The notes under the pieces were generated by a model. That model searched no databases. It worked only from the letters and a program-made list of their open reading frames with translations, and had not been told where the DNA came from. From NCBI RefSeq assembly GCF_024508315.1, contig NZ_CP101987.1:1240001-1304000 (forward strand): a stretch of DNA of 64,000 bases, read 5' to 3'. The first letter of the stretch is position 1. Every line of letters begins with the position of its first letter. The position numbers and the translations under genes are program-made. Origin of the DNA: Cellulomonas xiejunii. GTDB lineage: Bacteria > Actinomycetota > Actinomycetes > Actinomycetales > Cellulomonadaceae. Positions 32,857-40,114 of the stretch are shown here, piece after piece.

Positions 32857-33432
32857 ATGGCCAAGGTGCACGAGTCCATCGGTGACCGCATGCGCGCGTG
32901 GCTCCTCGCGCAGCACGTCTTCTTCGTGGCGACGGCGCCCAGCGGGCCGGACGGGCACGTCAACGTCTCGCCCAAGGGCGTCGGCGGGACGTTCGCGGTG
33001 CTGGACGAGCGCACGGTCGCGTACGTGGACCTCACCGCCTCGGGGTCGGAGACCATCGCGCACCTGCGACAGAACGGCCGCATCACGCTGATGTTCTGTG
33101 CGTTCGAGGGCCCCCCGGACATCGTGCGGCTGCACGGCCGCGGCCGGTTCGTCACGCTGTACGACGACGGGTTCGACGACCTGCTCGCACGCTTCGACGG
33201 GGACCTCGACGAGGCCCGGGGAGCGCGCGCGGTCGTCGTCGTGGACGTCGAGCGCGTCTCCGACTCCTGCGGGTACGGCGTCCCCCTCATGGACTACCGC
33301 GGCGAGCGCGACCTGCTGCCCCAGTACATGGCCCGCAAGGGCGTCGAAGGGCGCGCCGCGTACCGTCGGCTGAAGAACCGCACGAGCATCGACGGCCTGC
33401 CCGCGTTCGACATGGACCCCGCAGACGGGTGA
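32857..33432 (+). CDS. Pyridoxamine 5'-phosphate oxidase-fold flavoprotein
   Basis: 191 residues with the split-barrel FMN-binding pattern: F-F-V-A-T-A-P-S-G-P-D-G-H-V-N-V-S-P-K-G near the N-terminus, T-V-A-Y-V-D-L-T-A-S-G-S-E-T, and the strand I-V-R-L-H-G-R-G-R-F-V. Probably an FMN- or F420-dependent oxidoreductase; the exact substrate is unknown and vitamin B6 synthesis is unlikely for this subgroup. CATGAT (32845-32850) ends six bases before ATG 32857, indicating leaderless transcription. Confidence 0.87.
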   Translation: MAKVHESIGDRMRAWLLAQHVFFVATAPSGPDGHVNVSPKGVGGTFAVLDERTVAYVDLTASGSETIAHLRQNGRITLMFCAFEGPPDIVRLHGRGRFVTLYDDGFDDLLARFDGDLDEARGARAVVVVDVERVSDSCGYGVPLMDYRGERDLLPQYMARKGVEGRAAYRRLKNRTSIDGLPAFDMDPADG

Positions 33433-33484
33433 ACCCTCCCGCGTCACCTCGTGCCCGGCGTCCCGCGCGCCGTAGCCCGGGGGG

Positions 33485-34471
33485 ATGACTGCTGAGAGGA
33501 CGGCCGGAGGCGAGCCCGCCGTGAGCGTCCTCGGGCTGCGCAAGACCTACCGCACCTTCACGCTCCGGCAGGTCGTCGCGGTCGACCACCTCGACCTGAC
33601 GGTCCCGGCCGGTGGCGTCCACGCGTTCCTCGGGCCCAACGGGTCCGGAAAGACCACGACCATCCGCATGCTCCTGGGCCTCGTGCGTCCGGACGCCGGG
33701 ACCGTGCACCTGTTCGGCACGCCCGTGCCGTCCCGCCTCCCCGAGGTGATCGGGCGTGTGGGGGCGATCGTCGAGAACCCGAAGTTCGTGCCCGGATTCT
33801 CCGGCCGACGCAACCTGCGGCTGCTCGCCACCGCGGTCGGCGTGCCGCACACGCGGGTGGAGGCCGTGCTCGAGAGGGTCGACCTGCGTGAGCGCGGGCA
33901 GGACCAGTTCCAGCGCTACTCCCTCGGCATGAAGCAGCGGCTCGCCATCGCCGCCACGCTGCTCAAGGACCCGGACCTGCTGATCTTCGACGAGCCGACC
34001 AACGGCCTGGACCCGGCCGGGATCCGCGACGTGCGTGCCACGATGCGCGGTCTCGCCGACGAGGGGCGGACCGTCCTCGTCTCGAGCCACATCCTGGCCG
34101 AGGTCGAGCACGTCGCCGACACCGTGTCGGTGGTGGCGCGCGGCCGGCTCGTCGCGCAGGGCACGGTGGCGGACCTGCTGGGCGCGGGCGGCCCGGCCGA
34201 CGTACGGGTCGGTGTCGCCGACCACGACCGCGCGGAGACGCTGCTGCGGGCCCACGGGTGGCAGGTCCGACGGGTCGGGACGGCGCTGCTCGTGTCGGGG
34301 TCGCCCGGCGGGGCGCAGGTCAACGAGGTGCTCGCGCGCGGCGGGCTGTACGCGCACGAGGTGGAGGTGGTCCGTCGTGACCTGGAGGCTGCCTTCCTCG
34401 AGCTGACCGGCGCGGCCCGTGCGCCCGGGCCCCCCGCGACGACCGACGCACCCGCGGGAGGTGCGCGGTGA
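33485..34471 (+). CDS. ABC transporter ATP-binding protein
   Basis: 328 residues, drives the export permease encoded next. Walker A G-P-N-G-S-G-K-T-T is at about residues 55-63, the signature is degenerate-typical (Y-S-L-G-M-K-Q-R), Walker B is L-L-I-F-D-E-P-T-N-G-L-D-P, and the H-loop is S-S-H-I-L-A-E-V. The C-terminal 80 residues form the regulatory extension seen in DrrA/NatA-type drug or lipid exporters. ATG 33485 directly follows a GGGG run. The stop overlaps the permease start by four bases. Confidence 0.93.
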   Translation: MTAERTAGGEPAVSVLGLRKTYRTFTLRQVVAVDHLDLTVPAGGVHAFLGPNGSGKTTTIRMLLGLVRPDAGTVHLFGTPVPSRLPEVIGRVGAIVENPKFVPGFSGRRNLRLLATAVGVPHTRVEAVLERVDLRERGQDQFQRYSLGMKQRLAIAATLLKDPDLLIFDEPTNGLDPAGIRDVRATMRGLADEGRTVLVSSHILAEVEHVADTVSVVARGRLVAQGTVADLLGAGGPADVRVGVADHDRAETLLRAHGWQVRRVGTALLVSGSPGGAQVNEVLARGGLYAHEVEVVRRDLEAAFLELTGAARAPGPPATTDAPAGGAR

Positions 34472-35457
34472 CCGCGCTCCTGCGGGCCGAGCTCGCGCGG
34501 GCACGCGCCAGGCCGTACGTCTGGGGCGTGGTCGCCGTCCTCACGCTTGGTGCGGTCGGGCACCTGATCATCGGCTGGTGGGACACGCGCCCCCCGACGT
34601 CCGCGCAGGTCGCCGCGGCGAGTGTCGCGCTCGCCGCGGCCGAGGACCGGTGGCAGGAGGAGGGTGCGGCACTCGTCGCGCAGTGCGTCGAGCGGCAGGA
34701 GGCGGGGGTCGGGGACGGCGTCGACCTCGGGTGCGCGGACATGTCGCCGGTGCTCGAGCAGTTCCTCCCGTCCCGGCCCGGGCTGGCCCACCTGCTCGAG
34801 CAGCGCGTCACGACCGTCGGGCTGATGGTGGTCATCGGCATGCTCATGACGGGTGTCGGGCTCGTCACCGCCGAGTTCGCGACCGGGTCCATGAGCACGT
34901 GGCTCACGTTCACGCCGCGGCGGGGACGCGTCTTCGTCAGCAAGCTCGTCGCGGCGTGCGCGACCTCTGTCGTGGTGGGGCTGCTCCCCGTCGTGGTGGT
35001 GGTCGTGGGACTCGCGGCCGTGAGCGCGTGGCACGGCACCGACACCGCGGTCGACGGTGCGACCGCAGCGGCGCTCGCGGGGCGTGCGGCGCGCTGGTTC
35101 GCGGTCGGTCTCGGAGCAACGGTGCTGGGGGTCGGCCTGGGGTTCGCCGTGCGGCACGCCGCCGCGGTGACCGGCATCGTCGTGTGGTGGGTCGCAGCGG
35201 TCGAGAGCACGCTGCCGCTCGTCCTCCCGTCGGCACGCTGGCTGCCGCTGTCGACCAACGTCCGGGCGTGGACCGCGGGGCACGCGACCTACAACGTCCC
35301 GTCGTGCGTGGCCGACGCGAACGCGCCGGGAGGGGAGGTGTGCGAGCTCGTCGCCCGCACCGTGGGGGCGGGGCAGGGTGCGCTCGTCGCGCTCACGCTC
35401 GTCGCTCTCGCGGTGGTGGCCGGGTGGTTGTCCTTCCGGCTGCGCGACGTGACCTGA
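34468..35457 (+). CDS. ABC-2 type export permease
   Basis: 329 residues with about six hydrophobic segments (about 14-32, 115-137, 160-185, 210-235, 240-260 and 300-320). An extracytoplasmic loop of about 80 residues sits between helices 1 and 2 with three Cys. It shows the ABC-2 layout with F-A-T-G-S-M-S-T-W-L-T-F-T-P-R-R at the cytoplasmic coupling position. It is paired with the preceding ATPase by a GTGA overlap. The substrate is unknown; relatives export antibiotics, lipids or peptides. Confidence 0.87.
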   Translation: MTALLRAELARARARPYVWGVVAVLTLGAVGHLIIGWWDTRPPTSAQVAAASVALAAAEDRWQEEGAALVAQCVERQEAGVGDGVDLGCADMSPVLEQFLPSRPGLAHLLEQRVTTVGLMVVIGMLMTGVGLVTAEFATGSMSTWLTFTPRRGRVFVSKLVAACATSVVVGLLPVVVVVVGLAAVSAWHGTDTAVDGATAAALAGRAARWFAVGLGATVLGVGLGFAVRHAAAVTGIVVWWVAAVESTLPLVLPSARWLPLSTNVRAWTAGHATYNVPSCVADANAPGGEVCELVARTVGAGQGALVALTLVALAVVAGWLSFRLRDVT

Positions 35458-35473
35458 CGCCGGCAGGCCGGAC

Positions 35474-36127
35474 CTAGTCGTCCTGGACGTCGACGACCAC
35501 GCGCACGGGGTCGGCGAGCACCAGCACGCGGTACGGCCGTGGTCCGTCGTCGACGCCGATGAACGACTGGGTCATCGCCTCGAACGTGAGTGGCCGCACG
35601 ACGTGGGCGATGTCACCGCCGGTCGGGCGCAGGTCCTGCGAGAACTCCTGGGGGCCGCCTTCGGAGGGGTAGGTCGTCCCGATGATCCAGACCTGGAGGA
35701 TCGCGTCGCCGTCGACCTGGCGCACCTCGTCGCTCGGGTCCTCGACGGCCCGGTCGACGTACCCCACGCGGTAGCCCGGCGTGCCCTCGCCGCCCGCCAG
35801 CTCGTACACGACGCGGTCGTACCCGTCGTGCTCGCCGGTCCGCACCTGGGTCACGACGTACCCCGAGGCGTCGCCCTCGGTGGTGGCCTCGGTGCCGGGC
35901 GGTGTGAAAGCCCCGAGCCCGGCGGTCGGTTCGGTCCCCTCGCTCGCGGAGGCGGCCGGCGACGGGCTGTCCGAGGTCGTCGCGCTCGGCGCCGGCTCGG
36001 CGGACGACGGCGCCGCCGTCGGTGTCGCGGTCTCCCCGGGAGCTCCCGAGCCGCCCGCGCAGGCGCTCAGGAGGAGGGTGAGCGCCACGCCGGTCGTCGT
36101 GCCGACCCGGCCTGCTGTCGTGCGCAT
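35474..36127 (-). CDS. AMIN-like domain lipoprotein
   Basis: 217 residues. Lipoprotein signal with T-L-L-L-S-A-C (Cys at about residue 24), a long Ser/Pro/Thr/Ala-rich linker (25-75), then a domain reading Y-D-R-V-V-Y-E-L ... Y-R-V-G-Y-V-D ... L-Q-V-W-I-I-G-T-T-Y-P ... F-I-G-V-D and ending V-R-V-V-V-D-V. This matches actinobacterial AMIN-like secreted lipoproteins, thought to act at the cell envelope. ATG 36127 heads the signal peptide; the longer frame to 36178 adds only an Arg-rich tract. It is convergent with the ABC permease. Confidence 0.83.
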   Translation of the reverse strand: MRTTAGRVGTTTGVALTLLLSACAGGSGAPGETATPTAAPSSAEPAPSATTSDSPSPAASASEGTEPTAGLGAFTPPGTEATTEGDASGYVVTQVRTGEHDGYDRVVYELAGGEGTPGYRVGYVDRAVEDPSDEVRQVDGDAILQVWIIGTTYPSEGGPQEFSQDLRPTGGDIAHVVRPLTFEAMTQSFIGVDDGPRPYRVLVLADPVRVVVDVQDD

Positions 36128-36200
36128 GCTCCACCGTCCTCGTCGTCGTCGCGTCGGCCCACCGTACGGGGTCGGCACCGCGCCGACCTCGACGTGCGCG

Positions 36201-37235
36201 TCACGCGGCGAGTCGCTCGACCACGGCCGCGAACAGGGCGGGGGACCGGCGCGCGACCGGCAGGAGCGTCGGGCGCAGCGGGGACGTCGCCCAGGCGACC
36301 AGGGCGGACGTCAGGAGCCGGTAGTCGCGCGTCGCAGACCGCCACGCCCGCTCGTAGGCCGCCGGGTCGTCGAGCGTCGCCACGGCCGCCCGTGCCTGCG
36401 CGAACCCGACCCGCAGCCCCTCGCCGGTCAGCGCGTCGACGTACCCGGAGGCGTCCCCGACGAGCCGGACGGGACCGGCGGCTCGCCGGGTGCTGCGCTG
36501 CCGCAGCGGCCCGGCCCCGCGCACCGGCCCGCAGTGCGCCCCGTCCAGGCGGGCGGCGAGCTCGGGGAGCGCCTCCAGGGCCGCCTCCAGGGTCGCCCCC
36601 CGGGGCCCGAGGAGGGCGACGCCGACGAGGTCCGGGCCGACGGGCGTCACGTACACCTCGGCGGCCGGGGACCAGTGCACCTCGATGAGGTCCGTCCACG
36701 GGCGGAGCCGGTAGTGCCGCCGCAGGCCGTAGCGCCGACCGTCCGGGTGTCCGTCGCGACGGTGTCGGGCAGCGGGCTCCAGCCCCACGAGACGCCTGAC
36801 TGTCGAGTGCAGGCCGTCGCACGCGAGCAGGTGGCGTGCGGAGACGCCGCCCGCCACGACGCCTGTGGGCGTCACCCGCACGTCGTCCGCCCGCCCGCCG
36901 ACCGTCACGGCGCCGAGTGCCGCGGCGCGTCCCCGCAGGGCGTCGTGCAGGACGGTGCGCCGGACGCCCCGGCCCGGCGGGCCGCGGAAGCGGTGGTCGA
37001 CGTGCCCGCCGGGGGACCGGTAGCTGATGCCGACGAGCGGATGACCGGGCGGGTCGACGTCCCACCCCTGCAGCAACCGCAGCGCACCGGGCATGAGGCC
37101 CTCGCCGCAGGCCTTGTCCACGGTGCCGGCCCGCGGCTCCAGGACGACGACGTCCAGACCGCGCCGGCGGGCCTCGATCGCGGCCGCCAGCCCGACGGGA
37201 CCGCCTCCGACGACGAGGACGTCCGTGTCCGGCAC
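36201..37235 (-). CDS. FAD-dependent oxidoreductase (geranylgeranyl-reductase/aromatic hydroxylase type)
   Basis: 344 residues. The N-terminal FAD dinucleotide motif is V-L-V-V-G-G-G-P-V-G-L-A-A-A-I-E, and the second FAD motif is V-R-L-V-G-D-A-S-G-Y-V-D-A-L-T-G-E-G near residue 260, both typical of the p-hydroxybenzoate hydroxylase/geranylgeranyl reductase superfamily. It is the last gene of the PKS-methyltransferase-oxidoreductase operon, starting (GTG 37235) six bases after the preceding stop. It probably oxidises or hydroxylates the polyketide, or reduces an isoprenoid side chain; which of these is not decidable from sequence. Confidence 0.85.
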   Translation of the reverse strand: MPDTDVLVVGGGPVGLAAAIEARRRGLDVVVLEPRAGTVDKACGEGLMPGALRLLQGWDVDPPGHPLVGISYRSPGGHVDHRFRGPPGRGVRRTVLHDALRGRAAALGAVTVGGRADDVRVTPTGVVAGGVSARHLLACDGLHSTVRRLVGLEPAARHRRDGHPDGRRYGLRRHYRLRPWTDLIEVHWSPAAEVYVTPVGPDLVGVALLGPRGATLEAALEALPELAARLDGAHCGPVRGAGPLRQRSTRRAAGPVRLVGDASGYVDALTGEGLRVGFAQARAAVATLDDPAAYERAWRSATRDYRLLTSALVAWATSPLRPTLLPVARRSPALFAAVVERLAA

Positions 37236-37241
37236 GGTGCC

Positions 37242-37760
37242 CTACGCCGGCACCGTCTGGAGCGCGCGCTCCTCGGCAGGGATGCGGAACCGCAGCAGCA
37301 GCACCGCGTTGAGCAGCGTGAACACCAGTGCGGTCACCCACGCGGTGTGCACGAGCGGCAGTGCGATGCCCTCGACGACGACGGCCACGTAGTTGGGGTG
37401 CCGGAAGAACCGGTACGGCCCGTGGGAGACCAGCGGCAGGTCCCGCACGACGATGACCCGCGTGTTCCAGCGCGGGCCCAGCGTGGCGATGCACCACCAG
37501 CGCAGCGCCTGGCTCGCGACGACCAGCGCGAGCGCGGGCCAGCCCAGCCACGGCAGGAACGGGCGGTCCGCGACCAGCACCTCCACGACGCACGCGACGA
37601 GCAGGGCGGTGTGCAGGAGCACCATGGCCGGGAAGTGGCCGCGGCCGCTCTCCACGCCGCCCCGGTCGAACGACCACCGCGCGTTGCGGCCGGACACGAC
37701 GAGCTCGAGGAGACGCTCCACGGCGGTGAGGCCGACGACCACGAAGTAGAGGGTGAGCAC
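37242..37760 (-). CDS. Isoprenylcysteine carboxyl methyltransferase (ICMT) family protein
   Basis: 172 residues with about four membrane helices. The C-terminal ICMT signature is L-G-P-R-W-N-T-R-V ... H-G-P-Y-R-F-F-R-H-P-N-Y-V-A-V-V-V-E, the S-adenosylmethionine-binding region. GTG 37760 is chosen: it follows GGAAGG at good distance and lies two bases after the PKS stop. Homologues next to type III PKSs (Bacillus BpsB) O-methylate alkylpyrones, so product methylation is likely by analogy. Confidence 0.87.
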   Translation of the reverse strand: MLTLYFVVVGLTAVERLLELVVSGRNARWSFDRGGVESGRGHFPAMVLLHTALLVACVVEVLVADRPFLPWLGWPALALVVASQALRWWCIATLGPRWNTRVIVVRDLPLVSHGPYRFFRHPNYVAVVVEGIALPLVHTAWVTALVFTLLNAVLLLRFRIPAEERALQTVPA

Positions 37761-37762
37761 GT

Positions 37763-38842
37763 TCAGCCTTCCGTCGGGGACCACTGCAGCAGGAGCATCT
37801 CGACGCTGACCCCCGGGCCGAACGCGAGGACGACACCGGGTGAGTCGCCGGGTGGGCCGCCGCGCAGCGTCCGGTCGAGGACGTCGAGCACGGAGGCCGA
37901 CGACAGGTTGCCCACGGCGGCCAGCGACGCCCGGCTCGCGTCGAGGGCGTCAGGCGCGAGCGCAAGAGCGTCCTGGACGGCGTCGAGGATGCGGGGACCG
38001 CCCGCGTGGACGACCCAGCGGGTGACGTCACCCGGCTTCAGGTCGTGGACGGACAGGAGGCCCTCGACGTCGTCGGCGACCTGCGCGCGCACGACGTCCG
38101 GGAGGTCGGCCGACAGCACGATGCGGAAGCCCGACGCGCCCACCCGCCACCCGAGGGCGTCCTGCGTGCCCGGGTACAGGCGGCTGCGCGTGGCGACGAC
38201 GCGCGGACCCGTGGCGGTCGCCGCAGCAGGGTGCTGGTCGCCCACCAGGACGGCTGCAGCCGCACCGTCACCGAACAGGCCGCTCGCGACCAGCGCGGCG
38301 GCGTCGGCGTCGTCGTGCTGCAGCGTCAGGGAGCACAGCTCGAGGCAGACGACCAGCGCGGTGTCGTGGGGGTGTCCGGCCAGGTAGTCGTGCACCCGCG
38401 CGAGGCCCGCAGCACCACCGCTGCAGCCCAGCCCGAACGAGGGCAGCCGCTTGACGTCGCCGCGCATCCCGAGTCGCCCCACGAGGGACGCGTCGACCGA
38501 CGGCGCGCCGATGCCCGTCACGGAGGTGAAGAGGAGGAAGTCGACCTCGGCGGGGTCGACGGCCGCGCGCTCGAGGGCCTCGCGCACCGCGCGCTCGGCC
38601 AGGTCCGTCCCGACGGCCAGGTAGAGGTCGTTCGCGTGGCCGAAGTCGCGGATGCCGGCGTACGCGTCCGGCGCGAGCGCGAGGTGGCGTGTGCGCACGC
38701 CGCTGTTGGCGTGCAGGCGGCGCAGCAGCCGGCCCGCGCGCCCGTCGTCCCCGGTGACGATCGGGGCGACGATCTCGCTGATCGCGTGCTGGTCGCGCGG
38801 CGGCCCCGGGAGGGCCGTGGCGACGGCGAGCAGACGCGACAT
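37763..38842 (-). CDS. Type III polyketide synthase (chalcone/stilbene synthase family)
   Basis: 359 residues. Homodimeric ketosynthase that extends an acyl-CoA starter with malonyl-CoA and cyclises the chain to a pyrone or phenol. The catalytic Cys140 is in F-G-L-G-C-S-G-G-A-A-G-L, the His in W-V-V-H-A-G-G-P-R-I-L and the Asn in V-G-N-L-S-S-A-S-V; the C-terminal G-F-G-P-G-V-type motif is A-F-G-P-G-V-S-V-E-M. ATG 38842 is preceded by CACGAT ending six bases upstream, a leaderless promoter. It is the first gene of the cluster, divergent from UbiA. The starter unit is unknown. Confidence 0.94.
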   Translation of the reverse strand: MSRLLAVATALPGPPRDQHAISEIVAPIVTGDDGRAGRLLRRLHANSGVRTRHLALAPDAYAGIRDFGHANDLYLAVGTDLAERAVREALERAAVDPAEVDFLLFTSVTGIGAPSVDASLVGRLGMRGDVKRLPSFGLGCSGGAAGLARVHDYLAGHPHDTALVVCLELCSLTLQHDDADAAALVASGLFGDGAAAAVLVGDQHPAAATATGPRVVATRSRLYPGTQDALGWRVGASGFRIVLSADLPDVVRAQVADDVEGLLSVHDLKPGDVTRWVVHAGGPRILDAVQDALALAPDALDASRASLAAVGNLSSASVLDVLDRTLRGGPPGDSPGVVLAFGPGVSVEMLLLQWSPTEG

Positions 38843-38893
38843 TCCGGAATCGTGCCACGGGCGCCGTCGGACGGCGCGGGATACGGTCGCACC

Positions 38894-39775
38894 GTGCCGG
38901 ACACCTCGACGGACCCAGTGCGCGTGGCCGGCCCGCCGGTGGGTCGGGCCGTCGTCGCGCTGGCGCGCGCGAGCCATCTCGGCCCGACGGTGGTCGTGAC
39001 GACGCTGTGCACCGCCCTCGCGGTCGCCGTCGGTACCCCGGCCGGCACGGTGGCGCTCGTGCTCGGGGTCGTCCTGGCCGGGCAGCTCTCGATCGGCTGG
39101 TCCAACGACTGGCTCGACGCGGCCCGCGACCACGCGGTGGGCCGTGCCGACAAGCCGGTGGTCGCCGGCGCCGTGACACCGGTGACGCTGCGTCGCGCGG
39201 CGTTCACCGCGCTGGTCGTCAGCGTGCTGCTGTCCCTCGCGTGCGGGCTGCCGGCGGCCGTCGTGCACGCCGTCGTCGTCGCGATGGGCTGGGCGTACAA
39301 CCTCGGTCTGAAGTCGACGGCCTGGTCGTGGGTGCCGTACGCGGTCGCGTTCGGCGCGTTGCCCGCCTTCGTCGTGCTCGCCGGGCCGGGGGACGGGCTG
39401 CCCGCTGGGTGGCTGGTCGCCGTGGGCGCGCTGCTCGGCATCGGTGCCCACCTGGCGAACGTGCTGCCGGACCTCGAGGACGACGCGGCGACGGGCGTCC
39501 GCGGTCTGCCCCACCGGCTGGGACTGCGGCTGACCGCGGTGCTGGCGCCGGCGGTGCTCGCGTGCGCGGTCGTCGTCGCGGTCCTCGGTCCGCCCGGTGC
39601 GCCGCGCGGTATCGCTGCGGTGGTGGGTGTCATGGCGGTCGTGGTGGCCGTCACCGCGGGTGCGGCCGGGCTGCTGCGGTCGGGCAGCAGGCTGCCCTTC
39701 ACCCTGGCGATGGCCGTGGCGGCGATGTGCGTCGTCGCGCTCGTGGCGGGCGGGGCCCGGGGCGTGGTGGTCTGA
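38894..39775 (+). CDS. UbiA-family prenyltransferase
   Basis: 293 residues, seven to nine membrane helices. The first prenyl-diphosphate Mg site is N-D-W-L-D-A-A-R-D-H (NDxxDxxxD) at about residue 70, followed by D-K-P-V-V-A-G. The second Asp-rich motif is D-L-E-D-D-A-A-T-G-V-R-G near residue 195, the usual UbiA arrangement. It transfers a prenyl chain to an aromatic or other acceptor in the membrane. GTG 38894 has TACGGT (38882-38887) ending six bases upstream. It is divergent from the type III PKS gene with 51 bases between starts, suggesting co-regulation and a prenylated polyketide product. Confidence 0.9.
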   Translation: MPDTSTDPVRVAGPPVGRAVVALARASHLGPTVVVTTLCTALAVAVGTPAGTVALVLGVVLAGQLSIGWSNDWLDAARDHAVGRADKPVVAGAVTPVTLRRAAFTALVVSVLLSLACGLPAAVVHAVVVAMGWAYNLGLKSTAWSWVPYAVAFGALPAFVVLAGPGDGLPAGWLVAVGALLGIGAHLANVLPDLEDDAATGVRGLPHRLGLRLTAVLAPAVLACAVVVAVLGPPGAPRGIAAVVGVMAVVVAVTAGAAGLLRSGSRLPFTLAMAVAAMCVVALVAGGARGVVV

Positions 39776-39801
39776 CAGGGGTGGACGCCACGCGCGACGA
39801 T

Positions 39802-39841
39802 CGGACCCTCGTCAGCGTGCTGGCCAGCACGCTCCGGTCCG
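39802..39841 (+). terminator. Nested palindrome after UbiA, possible terminator
   Basis: AGCGTGCTGGCCAGCACGCT (39814-39833) is a perfect 20-bp palindrome, enclosed by CGGACC (39802-39807) and GGTCCG (39836-39841). It lies 26 bases past the UbiA stop and upstream of the ilvB promoter. Termination of UbiA is likely; a regulator-binding site for ilvB cannot be excluded. Confidence 0.5.
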
Positions 39842-39886
39842 AAACATGGACGCGTGAACCAGCATGTGAGACCACCAGAGAGGGAA

Positions 39887-39916
39887 GTGACATTCACGCA
39901 GGTGCGGGCGTAGGGT
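39887..39916 (+). promoter_or_regulatory. ilvBNC promoter
   Basis: GTGACA (39887-39892), an 18-base spacer and TAGGGT (39911-39916). The start point expected about seven bases on coincides with the GTG of the leader ORF at 39923, so the leader peptide would be translated from a leaderless mRNA. Confidence 0.65.
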
Positions 39917-39922
39917 ACGGGC

Positions 39923-39964
39923 GTGCAGATGATCCTCGTAGTACTTCCTGAGCGCGCCGGCTGA
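39923..39964 (+). CDS. ilvB leader peptide (attenuator ORF)
   Basis: 13-codon ORF reading V-Q-M-I-L-V-V-L-P-E-R-A-G and then TGA. Five consecutive codons are Ile, Leu, Val, Val, Leu, with GTA GTA CTT codons that are very rare in this G/C-ending genome, so a shortage of branched-chain aminoacyl-tRNA would stall the ribosome here. It has no upstream Shine-Dalgarno sequence; GTG is the predicted transcript start. ATG 39929 is an internal alternative. It is followed by the terminator at 39999-40039. Comparable leaders precede ilvB in other actinobacteria (established knowledge). Confidence 0.85.
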   Translation: MQMILVVLPERAG

Positions 39965-39998
39965 CGCCACCCGCACAGGTCGCTCGTCGCGCGCGCTC

Positions 39999-40039
39999 GC
40001 CCCTCGTCCAACCCGGTGCCTCGGGTCGAGGGGCTTTTT
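39999..40039 (+). terminator. ilvBNC transcription attenuator
   Basis: The stem GCCCCTCG/CGAGGGGC (39999-40006 with 40027-40034), extended by ACCCG/CGGGT inside, is followed directly by TTTTT: a canonical intrinsic terminator 76 bases before ilvB. Upstream, GAGCGCGC (39950-39957) over the leader stop can pair with GCGCGCTC (39991-39998), a candidate pause or protector hairpin. Ribosome position on the leader codons would choose between the folds. Confidence 0.85.
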
Positions 40040-40114
40040 CGTGCCCGGCGTCCGGCCGGCGCGGCCCCCTCGCACCGGACGACCACACCCGCACTCGACC
40101 CGCAGGAGACGACG

